Source: CAYRML01 sp964425485 | Lineage (GTDB): Bacteria; Bacillota; Dehalobacteriia; UBA4068 | Direction of reading: 5' to 3' | NCBI GenBank assembly: GCA_964425485.1 | Contig: CAYRML010000052.1 | Coordinates: 1 to 10,267 of the forward strand | Length of the DNA: 10,267 nt | In this document: piece after piece, positions 1 through 5,657 of the stretch | Position numbering within the stretch: the first letter of the stretch is position 1 | How the letters are laid out: each line of letters opens with the position of its first letter | Translations under genes and position numbers: made by a program | The notes under the pieces: model-generated | What the model was told of the DNA's origin: nothing | Databases searched by the model: none | Seen by the model: only the letters and a program-made list of their open reading frames with translations

Positions 1-243
1 CGCAAAAGGAGACTTGCCGCCAAAGGGAAGATTTATGATATTATTCAATATAGGAATATTGGCGGTTTCCAAAGTATGCCGGCCGCTGCCAAAAACATCA
101 CAGGGCTTGCCGCCTTTAAGAAGTATGGCCTCCTGAGATTCATTAACTATCAACTGAGTCCAGGTTCCCAGATCCTCAAAGGGAAATTTCCAGGCAAAAA
201 TATCCGGACCACCATTATATTTGACGACCTCTACAATAGTCAT
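1..243 (-). CDS. SPFH-domain (YdjI-like) protein, N-terminal part, truncated by window edge
   Basis: The reverse strand reads ATG at 243 and stays open for 81 codons to the left edge, so only the N-terminus is seen. The protein begins MTIVEVVKYNGGPDIFAWKF, followed by WTQLIVNESQEAILLKGG (about residues 28-45), FGSGRHTLETANIP (51-64) and INLPFGGKSPF (70-80). This is the opening of the bacterial SPFH/virion-core-like family typified by Bacillus YdjI, whose members are membrane-associated scaffold-type proteins often ending in zinc ribbons. The rest of the gene lies outside. A strong Shine-Dalgarno site (AGGGGAGGG, 251-260) sits 7 bases upstream of the ATG and fixes the start. A sigma-A promoter lies at 373-401. 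The family call rests on remembered consensus; the cellular role is not known from the sequence. Confidence 0.82.
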   Translation of the reverse strand, partial: MTIVEVVKYNGGPDIFAWKFPFEDLGTWTQLIVNESQEAILLKGGKPCDVFGSGRHTLETANIPILNNIINLPFGGKSPFA

Positions 244-277
244 TTTGCTTGCCCTCCCCTATTACGATTAATAGTGA

Positions 278-301
278 ATATATTATTATATAATAATATA
301 T
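278..301. repeat. Perfect 24-bp AT-only palindrome
   Basis: The sequence at 278-301 equals its own reverse complement over all 24 bases and consists only of A and T (core TTATTATATAATAA). It lies between the SPFH promoter and start codon, so in the transcript it would form an AU hairpin in the leader about 35 nt before the ATG. A related imperfect version occurs at 9523-9550 in another intergenic region. Confidence 0.7.
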
Positions 302-372
302 AGCAACCGATCATGGTATGATTATAAAAAAGAAAAAGCCAATAAAATATCATGATTTTAGATTATTGTATA

Positions 373-401
373 ATTATAACAGGAAAAAAATGGTTATACA
401 A
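373..401 (-). promoter_or_regulatory. Sigma-A promoter for the SPFH gene
   Basis: On the minus strand, a -35 box TTGTAT (401-396) and a perfect -10 box TATAAT (378-373) are separated by 17 bases. Transcription would start near 366 and give a leader of about 120 nt before the ATG at 243. The -35 lies inside one copy of ATTGTATAA (394-402, minus orientation); an inverted copy (365-373) overlaps the -10/start region, so a regulator could bind here. A good Shine-Dalgarno-like AAGGAGGT at 406-413 lies upstream of the promoter and leads only to a frame of about a dozen codons. Confidence 0.6.
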
Positions 402-488
402 TATTACCTCCTTTTTTGTCGCAAAATGCATAATAAAGTCCGATAAATGGGTCGCTGTATTATTACGTATGACAACTATTGTATAAAT

Positions 489-518
489 AAAAGCCATCCG
501 GATATCCGATGGCTTTTT
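489..518. terminator. Intrinsic terminator, probably bidirectional
   Basis: AAAAGCCAT (489-497) pairs with ATGGCTTTT (509-517). After one bulged C, CGG pairs with CCG around an ATAT loop. A T-run follows on the plus strand (514-518), and TTTTATTT follows on the minus strand. No intact plus-strand gene lies to its left. It either stops minus-strand readthrough toward the SPFH gene or is left over from a deleted gene. Confidence 0.7.
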
Positions 519-532
519 CTATCTAGATTTTA

Positions 533-733
533 ATGTTAAGCATACGTATGCTCTTAGGCATGACAAAATCGGCTATATCTCATCAACTGCGCTCTTTAAA
601 ACAAGCTGATCTGGTAAAAAACCGTCGTGAAGGCAAAGTTGTCTTCTATTCTTTGGCGGATGACCATGTCAAGGAAATATTTGAAAAAGGCCTGGAGCAT
701 ATCAAAGAAAAAATTGATGATGATGCACAATAA
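533..733 (+). pseudogene. Remnant of an ArsR/SmtB-family metal-responsive repressor
   Basis: The frame encodes 66 residues. From about residue 7 on it matches the ArsR/SmtB family: LLGMTKSAISHQLRSLKQADLV (7-28) is the DNA-recognition helix-turn-helix, REGKVVFYSL (32-41) the beta wing, and DDHVKEIFEKGLEH (43-56) the C-terminal dimer helix. That helix keeps the SmtB/CzrA-type zinc ligands with correct spacing: Asp43, His45, His56 and Glu59. Family members are usually about 100-120 residues, so roughly the first 45-50 residues (helices 1-3) are missing. There is no ribosome binding site before the ATG, and a terminator sits only 15 bases upstream. I therefore call it a 5'-deleted remnant. A strong terminator (781-819) follows. 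No cation-export gene lies nearby. Confidence 0.75.
539..552. repeat. 14-bp perfect palindrome AGCATACGTATGCT
   Basis: The palindrome occupies the first codons of the ArsR-like remnant, exactly where similarity to the family stops. ArsR/SmtB proteins bind palindromic operators upstream of their own start codon. It could therefore be the old operator, brought against the truncated coding region by the deletion. That is inference; the sequence is not a recognised family operator. Confidence 0.5.
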
Positions 734-780
734 ACCATTTTCTCCTCAAACGAATAAACTACCGGCAAAACAGTATAAAA

Positions 781-819
781 AATCGGGTATCTTCTCGCAG
801 GAAGATACCCGATTTTTTT
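781..819. terminator. Strong intrinsic terminator, bidirectional
   Basis: AATCGGGTATCTTC (781-794) pairs perfectly with GAAGATACCCGATT (801-814), a 14-bp stem around a 6-base loop. A run of seven T follows on the plus strand and a run of six T on the minus strand. It ends the ArsR-like remnant on the plus strand and can end the cwlJ-gerQ transcript on the minus strand. Confidence 0.88.
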
Positions 820-879
820 CTGAACATAAATTCGCTTTGCCAATTTGCCCCTTGGCAAATATTTCGCTACACCCCTCCG

Positions 880-1224
880 CTAGGATCTCAATATGGTAAC
901 AAATTTAACGGAATACAGATCACACATTATATCGGTGCGGGAATTAACATCGCGAAGCACAAAATAGTTTATACCTACTTCGGTAAGCAGCCCTGTTTTA
1001 TCGACATATTGATTAGTACCTATGATGAATTCCGCGCGTACATTCTTGCCAATATTACTGGCCAGATAATATGGTATGTACCCTTTTTCCGTTGCAGAAG
1101 GAGGGCCTTCCTGCGTACCGATATTAGAGCTGTCCGTCTGTGTTACAACCGGCACATGTGCTTGAGATGCAGGATTTGCTGTGCTTTGATCCAAAACCTT
1201 ATTTTTAGTCCAATTGATGCTCAT
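880..1224 (-). CDS. gerQ: GerQ-like spore coat protein
   Basis: Encodes 114 residues from MSINWTKNKV. Residues 48-111 resemble the GerQ (YwdL) domain: GYIPYYLASNIGKNVRAEF (48-66), a middle segment with DKTGLLTEVGINYFVLRDV (75-93), and DLYSVKFVTI (102-111). GerQ is a spore coat protein needed in Bacillus to place the cortex hydrolase CwlJ in the spore, and it is cross-linked there by transglutaminase. Bacillus GerQ is longer (about 180 residues); this one has only a short Ser/Thr/Gln/Pro-rich N-terminus. An upstream ATG at 1263 in the same frame would overlap cwlJ. I prefer 1224 because GGAGGTG (1236-1242) precedes it, although the 11-base spacing is long. It starts 25 bases after cwlJ, so the two are probably cotranscribed. 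The family call is supported by the cwlJ neighbour. Confidence 0.75.
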   Translation of the reverse strand: MSINWTKNKVLDQSTANPASQAHVPVVTQTDSSNIGTQEGPPSATEKGYIPYYLASNIGKNVRAEFIIGTNQYVDKTGLLTEVGINYFVLRDVNSRTDIMCDLYSVKFVTILRS

Positions 1225-1249
1225 GAAATAAAAAACACCTCCGATATTT

Positions 1250-1690
1250 TTAAGTTTGCGCATATGCTTCCGTGGGATTAAAAAAACAATGCTGATTTAC
1301 TCGTGTGAACCAATATCCGGTCTTATTATACGGGAAAAATTGGGGGCAGTTTGGATCGAATGGATTCATATACCACAAAGTATCAGAGCCGACGCCGGTA
1401 TAAACACCTCCGTTAATAGCCCAATCCGCAACTTGATAATGGATATCTTCCGGTGTCGCAGTCCATATATTTTGAGGATTGTCGGCCCCGCCAATTCTGC
1501 TCTTATAACAGGAAAACTGGCACATTTGTATAATCACCTTACGCAGATCACCTTGGCACACTCTGTAATATTCCCCATATGTCACCCTGACACGATTCAT
1601 AACCACAGTAGCAACAGCTCTCATGCCGACAAGCCCCTCGCCACCGGCCTCGCATTTAATCAATCTTGCAAATAATTCTCTGGTATCCAC
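1250..1690 (-). CDS. cwlJ: CwlJ-like spore cortex-lytic enzyme (SleB/CwlJ hydrolase family)
   Basis: Encodes 146 residues, close to the 142 of Bacillus subtilis CwlJ. The conserved parts are LFARLIKCEAGGEG (6-19) with the family's catalytic glutamate probably Glu14, GMRAVATVVMNRV (22-34), and the C-terminal LWYMNPFDPNCP (105-116) and HCFFNPTEAY (134-143), which align with CwlJ LWYFRPQGDCP and HCFYQPTAE. CwlJ hydrolyses spore cortex peptidoglycan during germination, notably in response to Ca-dipicolinate. No signal peptide is seen, as expected for an enzyme placed from the mother cell. The frame is open from GTG 1699, but the Shine-Dalgarno GAGGTG (1697-1702) overlaps that codon. GTG 1690, 6 bases downstream of it, is therefore the better start. 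gerQ follows after 25 bases. Expression is presumably from a mother-cell sigma factor; I could not define the promoter. Confidence 0.88.
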   Translation of the reverse strand: MDTRELFARLIKCEAGGEGLVGMRAVATVVMNRVRVTYGEYYRVCQGDLRKVIIQMCQFSCYKSRIGGADNPQNIWTATPEDIHYQVADWAINGGVYTGVGSDTLWYMNPFDPNCPQFFPYNKTGYWFTRVNQHCFFNPTEAYAQT

Positions 1691-1756
1691 TATGTTCACC
1701 TCAATTATAGTTTACGCATAGACTAGAATTTTGTGACATATCTGGACATGTATAAT

Positions 1757-1793
1757 AAAAATCCTTGCAGACATCTACTCTGCAAGGATTTTT
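1757..1793. terminator. Intrinsic terminator after the XRE regulator gene
   Basis: AAAAATCCTTGCAGA (1757-1771) pairs perfectly with TCTGCAAGGATTTTT (1779-1793) around a 7-base loop. The 15-bp stem has A/T runs at both ends, so it can work in both directions. On the minus strand it ends transcription from the regulator gene, whose stop codon is about 30 bases away, before the cwlJ-gerQ unit. Confidence 0.88.
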
Positions 1794-1824
1794 CTCATTT
1801 ACTAGATATAATTCACCATGGTCT

Positions 1825-2934
1825 TTATAGGCAGTTATGCTGCAGCTTTGCCGTTATTGCCTGAAAAGACGGTTCCTCCGCCAGTAAGGCAAAAGCCGGA
1901 TTATTGATAATGGCATCGGCCATGCTTTTTCTGATAGTTTTTTCATCCCGAGGCAAGTCAGTTCCCAGATCGAGCTTATCCAACCACCTTTCCAAAAGAT
2001 CAAAAAAGTCATCCCCATGCAGGCTTAAAGGATAAATATCGCTTATTATTATTTCTGTATACTGCTGCAGCATATCAAGCGCTTTATCGCGATTACCCTG
2101 CATAATATAGCCCTGAGCCGCCGCAATATAGAGACCAATCAAAACACCAGGATGCAAATGCCTCAGATCAAATGTTTGGGCAACTCCAAGCGCACGTCGT
2201 AGCACTTCCGCAAATTTTGCCGGTTCATTCGCACACAGTATCAGATAAGATGGGAAAAAATTAAACAAGACCACGATATCTTGATAAATTCCCACCTGCA
2301 AAACGGATTTTGCCTCATCAATACGTCCCAGCATTTGATAAGCCGAAGATAAGAGTATTTCCGGCGGCAAAGCGGGTTCGACTGTTTCATCCAGCAACAT
2401 CAATACAGCATTGGCATCTTGAGCGGCAAGGTTGCACAAAGCTTCCATATATAAGGCCTGCCTAGCTAAAGCCACCTCGTCACTTTCCTCCTTGACCCGC
2501 ATAAACAGAGCCTTGGCTTCCTCAAACAAAGCCGTGGATTTTTGTGTATCTTTCACCAGCTCGGCATGATTGACCATAAGAATACCTATTTGTAAGAGCA
2601 GCGGAAAACAGGAATAATACTTTTTAATAATTTGACGGCACTCATCCATTACCTGGTCAAAAGGTTGTGATGCAAAACGTGATGATAATCTTCGATACAG
2701 TTGGCGGATATCCGCTTTTATCATTTGTGGCTGATAATCCATCAATTCATCAATGCTGATGTTAAAATATGCGGCCAGCTGGGGAATCAAGGCGATATCG
2801 GGATAACTTTGCTCCCTCTCCCATTTAGAAACCGAGGCCTTAGAAACGCCAATAAAATCTGCCAGCTCATCCTGAGTAATGCCCTTTTCCTTACGCTTTT
2901 TAATCAGCACTTTTGCCATATTTATTTCCTTCAT
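1825..2934 (-). CDS. XRE-family helix-turn-helix transcriptional regulator with long helical C-terminal domain
   Basis: Encodes 369 residues from MKEINMAKVLIKKRKEKG. Residues 8-65 form a classic XRE/Cro-C1 DNA-binding domain: ITQDELADFIGVSKASVSKW (19-38), then YPDIALIPQLAAYFNISIDELM (44-65). The remaining 300 residues are mostly helical with TPR-like spacing and leucine/alanine-rich repeats, probably a sensing or protein-binding domain. No enzyme motif or membrane segment is seen. The frame is open from a TTG at 2982, but that codon lies in the -35 box of a good promoter. ATG 2934 has GGGGTG 6 bases upstream (2941-2946) and is chosen. The gene follows pabB by 94 bases and has its own promoter. 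Inverted repeats upstream (2976-3019) suggest self-regulation. The target genes and signal are unknown. Confidence 0.85.
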   Translation of the reverse strand: MKEINMAKVLIKKRKEKGITQDELADFIGVSKASVSKWEREQSYPDIALIPQLAAYFNISIDELMDYQPQMIKADIRQLYRRLSSRFASQPFDQVMDECRQIIKKYYSCFPLLLQIGILMVNHAELVKDTQKSTALFEEAKALFMRVKEESDEVALARQALYMEALCNLAAQDANAVLMLLDETVEPALPPEILLSSAYQMLGRIDEAKSVLQVGIYQDIVVLFNFFPSYLILCANEPAKFAEVLRRALGVAQTFDLRHLHPGVLIGLYIAAAQGYIMQGNRDKALDMLQQYTEIIISDIYPLSLHGDDFFDLLERWLDKLDLGTDLPRDEKTIRKSMADAIINNPAFALLAEEPSFQAITAKLQHNCL

Positions 2935-2953
2935 ATTAATCACCCCTGTTTCT

Positions 2954-2982
2954 ATTCTAGATGCCAGGAAGAAAAAAATCAA
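2954..2982 (-). promoter_or_regulatory. Sigma-A promoter of the XRE regulator gene
   Basis: On the minus strand, -35 TTGATT (2982-2977) and -10 TAGAAT (2959-2954) are spaced by exactly 17 bases. The start would be near 2947, immediately before the Shine-Dalgarno site, leaving a very short leader of about 12-14 nt. This promoter decides the start codon: the upstream in-frame TTG at 2982 cannot be translated from it. Confidence 0.65.
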
Positions 2983-3019
2983 TGGATTAACAGTTGATTT
3001 AGGTTGAAAAAATCAACCT
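2976..3019. promoter_or_regulatory. Candidate operator: clustered TTGATTT/AAATCAA inverted repeats
   Basis: AAATCAA (2976-2982) and TTGATTT (2994-3000) form a 7-bp inverted repeat. Directly beside it, AGGTTGA (3001-3007) and TCAACCT (3013-3019) form a second perfect 7-bp inverted repeat with a 5-base spacer. The first overlaps the -35 box of the regulator promoter; the second lies just upstream. No U-run follows the second repeat on either strand, so it is not a standard terminator for pabB. Binding by the neighbouring XRE protein is inferred. Confidence 0.5.
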
Positions 3020-3028
3020 GTAAGATAC

Positions 3029-4411
3029 CTATGCATTGATCGGAGTATTTAATAATACTTCCATCATGGCTTTTGCCTTGTCTAATGTCTCTTGATATTC
3101 CTGGTCAGCGACAGAATCCCACACGATGCCTCCACCTACCTGTAAATATGCCTTTTGATCTTTACAGACAATGGTCCTGATAGCGATATTAAGATCAGCG
3201 TCACCATTGAATCCGATAAAACCGATGGAACCGGTATAAATATTTCTGGCCGTCGGCTCCAGTTCGTCTATTATTTCCATAGCTCTTATCTTCGGTGCTC
3301 CGGTTATCGAACCCCCCGGAAACATGGCTTTCAGACAATCTATAACATCGAATCGCTGATCAATTTCCGCTATGATCGTGGCAACCAAATGATGCACGGT
3401 AGGATAACTTTCCAGATGGAAAAGCTCCGTCACTTTAACCGTACCGGTTTTGGCGATTTTACCAAGATCATTCCTCTCCAGATCAACAATCATCAATAAT
3501 TCCGATCGGTTCTTTTCACTTGCTAACAAATCTTGGGCCAATAAATTATCTTGCTCCGGGGTTTTCCCTCGCGGACAAGTACCTTTTATGGGACGTGTTT
3601 CAATGTACCGACCTTTTATTTTCAGGAATCTTTCCGGGGAACTGCAAGCTATATGGCCTTCTTGAAAATCTATGAAGGCAGAAAAAGGAGCCGGATTGAT
3701 ATCTCTCAATTTGGCATATATATCATAAGGTCTGGCTTTAACCTCACAACAAAAACGCTGCGTCATATTAGCTTGGTATATATCACCGGCCCGGATATAT
3801 TTTTTAATCCGCTTAACCGCCTGCATATATTCGGCTTTAGTTAGATTAGATTGTATATAAGAGGCCGGCTTAACCGGCAAGGCCGCTTTTATAACTTTAG
3901 CCTCTCCTTGTCGGATAATTTCTTCCATATAAGCAATATTATCCTCTTCTCGCTGCTTTATGCCTAATGCCGCCAGAAAAACCTCATGCAATAAATGGTC
4001 AATCACGATAACACCGTCATAAAAACCAAAATAGCAATCAGGCAGCTGTATGTCATCAAGAGCGGAATTGGGCAAATCTTCCAGATGCCGGCACAAATCA
4101 TATCCGAGATAGCCAACCGCGCCACCGATAAAGGGCAGCTCTGTTTCATAATCCATTTTATATAATGATAATATTTCTTGCAATCTGGCAAAAGGATTGC
4201 CACAAGATTCTTCTGCTCGGCCATTTTTATAGATAGTGATTTTTTCCCCTTGGGACTTAAAATTCATAAAAGGATCAAAGCCGATAAAAGAATAACGGCC
4301 CAGCTTTTCTTGATCCATGCCGCTATCTAAAAAAAAGCTATAGCTATGGTCCTTAAAAAGCGTATACAGTTCAAAACTATTCAATGAAGTATTAATGCCT
4401 TTTATCTGCAT
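3029..4411 (-). CDS. pabB: Aminodeoxychorismate synthase component I
   Basis: Encodes 460 residues, the usual PabB length (about 450-470). With glutamine-derived ammonia from PabA it converts chorismate to 4-amino-4-deoxychorismate, the precursor of p-aminobenzoate and folate. Residues 1-180 form the anthranilate synthase component I N-terminal domain and 185-455 the chorismate-binding domain. RPIKGTCPRG (273-282) carries the active-site Lys276; anthranilate synthase (TrpE) has Ala there, so this is PabB rather than TrpE. Also visible are AGDIYQANMTQRF (208-220), the SPERF motif (258-262), LERNDLG (311-317) and GGSITGAPK (366-374). The ATG overlaps the end of pabA by 10 bases, indicating translational coupling. 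No pabC (lyase) follows; the next gene is a regulator. Confidence 0.95.
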   Translation of the reverse strand: MQIKGINTSLNSFELYTLFKDHSYSFFLDSGMDQEKLGRYSFIGFDPFMNFKSQGEKITIYKNGRAEESCGNPFARLQEILSLYKMDYETELPFIGGAVGYLGYDLCRHLEDLPNSALDDIQLPDCYFGFYDGVIVIDHLLHEVFLAALGIKQREEDNIAYMEEIIRQGEAKVIKAALPVKPASYIQSNLTKAEYMQAVKRIKKYIRAGDIYQANMTQRFCCEVKARPYDIYAKLRDINPAPFSAFIDFQEGHIACSSPERFLKIKGRYIETRPIKGTCPRGKTPEQDNLLAQDLLASEKNRSELLMIVDLERNDLGKIAKTGTVKVTELFHLESYPTVHHLVATIIAEIDQRFDVIDCLKAMFPGGSITGAPKIRAMEIIDELEPTARNIYTGSIGFIGFNGDADLNIAIRTIVCKDQKAYLQVGGGIVWDSVADQEYQETLDKAKAMMEVLLNTPINA

Positions 4412-5001
4412 TTTTTCACCCGCTTCTGACTTGCTCTAGCCTCAGCTAAAAAATTTTGCATCATTTCAAGCCCCATCTGCGTCAAGATTGCCTCAGGATG
4501 AAACTGAACACCCTCAATCATATATTTTTTATGACGGATACCCATAATTTCGCCAGAGGCAGTTTGCGCCGTAATTTGCAAACATTGAGGTAAAGATTCC
4601 CTTTCTATGATCAGGGAATGGTATCTTGTGACCTGCAAAGGATTGGGCATATTCCTGAAAAGCCCCTCCCCCCTATGGGTAATGGTATGTACTTTGCCAT
4701 GCACCGGTTCTTTGGCACAAACTATCTTGCCGCCAAACACCTCGCCGATAACCTGATGTCCCAAACAAATACCAAGAATTGGCAATCTTCCTTTAAAGAT
4801 TGAAACCACCTGACTGCAAATACCGGCATCACTGGGCATACCTGGCCCTGGCGAAAGCACTATCATGTCGATATCCATCTTTTTTATTTCTTCTATGTCC
4901 AAGCTGTCATTTCTACAAACCATAATCTCTTCTTGCAGACATCGAAGATATTGAACCAAATTATATGTAAAAGAATCATAATTATCGATCATCAATATCA
5001 A
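4402..5001 (-). CDS. pabA: Aminodeoxychorismate/anthranilate synthase glutamine amidotransferase (component II)
   Basis: Encodes 199 residues of class I glutamine amidotransferase, a normal length. It releases ammonia from glutamine and passes it to PabB. The N-terminus MILMIDNYDSFTYNLVQYL is near-identical to Bacillus PabA. The oxyanion loop is SPGPGMPSDAG (50-60), the nucleophile is Cys79 in GICLGHQ, and the other triad members are His168 and Glu170 in FHPE. In Bacillus the homologue serves both TrpE and PabB; pairing with pabB here fits a folate role, and a second role cannot be excluded. The start is TTG 5001, 9 bases after GGAGG (5011-5015). An ATG at 5008 is out of frame and only 2 bases from that site. 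The internal ATG at 4992 is too far and would lose conserved residues. Confidence 0.93.
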   Translation of the reverse strand: MILMIDNYDSFTYNLVQYLRCLQEEIMVCRNDSLDIEEIKKMDIDMIVLSPGPGMPSDAGICSQVVSIFKGRLPILGICLGHQVIGEVFGGKIVCAKEPVHGKVHTITHRGEGLFRNMPNPLQVTRYHSLIIERESLPQCLQITAQTASGEIMGIRHKKYMIEGVQFHPEAILTQMGLEMMQNFLAEARASQKRVKKCR

Positions 5002-5032
5002 ATATCATTACCTCCAATTTTGCCATACAAAT

Positions 5033-5076
5033 AAAAATGGCCGCGTCAGAATAATAATTCCAACAGCGACCATTTT
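5033..5076 (-). terminator. Intrinsic terminator after iorB
   Basis: On the minus strand AAAATGGTCGC (5076-5066) pairs with GCGGCCATTTT (5044-5034) with one T-G wobble, an 11-bp stem. The loop contains a further small GAAT/ATTC hairpin. The stem ends in a run of five T. It lies 11 bases after the iorB stop and separates the ior operon from pabAB. Confidence 0.75.
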
Positions 5077-5086
5077 AATTCTTTTA

Positions 5087-5656
5087 TTACAGAGCCAGGC
5101 CTGTTTGGAAAGCTTTAATGTTGACATCTTGCAGTCTTTCCGGGATAAATTGTTTAAGGATGCTTATCCAATCCACTTTATCTAAGCCCAAGGCTTTAAT
5201 CACAGCACCCAAAAGGACAATATTCTGAACGCGGCTATTGCCGATTTCATTAGCGATTCTCTCGCCGTCAACCACAAGCACATTATCAATTTGGGCTTGC
5301 AATTTTTCAATAATTTGTTCCGGGTATTCTACAGCACCGATCAATACAGACAGCGGATAAATTTCGCAATCATTTACAATCAAATTTCCTTTATTTTTTA
5401 AGAATTGAATATAGCGCGCGGCTTCGGCTTTTTCAAAAGCAACCAGAACATCCGCTTCGCCAACGTCAATAAGAGGAGAATACACTTTATCCCCAAACTT
5501 TATCTGTGTGGTAACGCTGCCGCCCCTTTGAGCCATACCATGGATTTCGGACATTTTAACATCATATCCTAATTGCATTAAGCCTTCAGAAAGGATTTTT
5601 GAGGTAAGGATAGTTCCTTGGCCACCAACACCAACCAGCAATATATTGGTTGTCAT
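5087..5656 (-). CDS. iorB: Indolepyruvate ferredoxin oxidoreductase, beta subunit
   Basis: Encodes 189 residues from MTTNILLVGVGGQGTILTSK. This is the pyruvate ferredoxin oxidoreductase gamma-type domain: GVGGQGT (about 9-15) is the family glycine loop, followed by SEIHGMAQRGGSV (36-48), which is highly conserved in IorB and related 2-oxoacid oxidoreductases. With IorA it forms the cytoplasmic enzyme that oxidises arylpyruvates to arylacetyl-CoA plus CO2 and reduces ferredoxin. The frame is open from TTG 5668, overlapping iorA. I chose ATG 5656 because GGTTGGTGA (5662-5670) precedes it by about 5 bases. Only one base separates it from the iorA stop, so the two are coupled. A terminator follows at 5033-5076. 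Confidence 0.93.
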   Translation of the reverse strand: MTTNILLVGVGGQGTILTSKILSEGLMQLGYDVKMSEIHGMAQRGGSVTTQIKFGDKVYSPLIDVGEADVLVAFEKAEAARYIQFLKNKGNLIVNDCEIYPLSVLIGAVEYPEQIIEKLQAQIDNVLVVDGERIANEIGNSRVQNIVLLGAVIKALGLDKVDWISILKQFIPERLQDVNIKAFQTGLAL

Positions 5657-5657
5657 A

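Noticed and set aside
76..303. Plus-strand frame of 75 codons
   Set aside because: It is antisense to the SPFH-like gene, which has a strong start signal and conserved residues.
447..533. 28-codon plus-strand frame from ATG 447
   Set aside because: It reads through the terminator hairpin at 489-518, lacks a ribosome binding site and has no similarity I recognise.
842..865. TTTGCCAA/TTGGCAAA inverted repeat after gerQ
   Set aside because: The 8-bp stem has no T-run in either direction; the terminator at 781-819 is a better end for the operon.
1256..1675. Open frame antisense to cwlJ (139 codons)
   Set aside because: It overlaps the cwlJ gene, which has clear family motifs; the antisense product has none.
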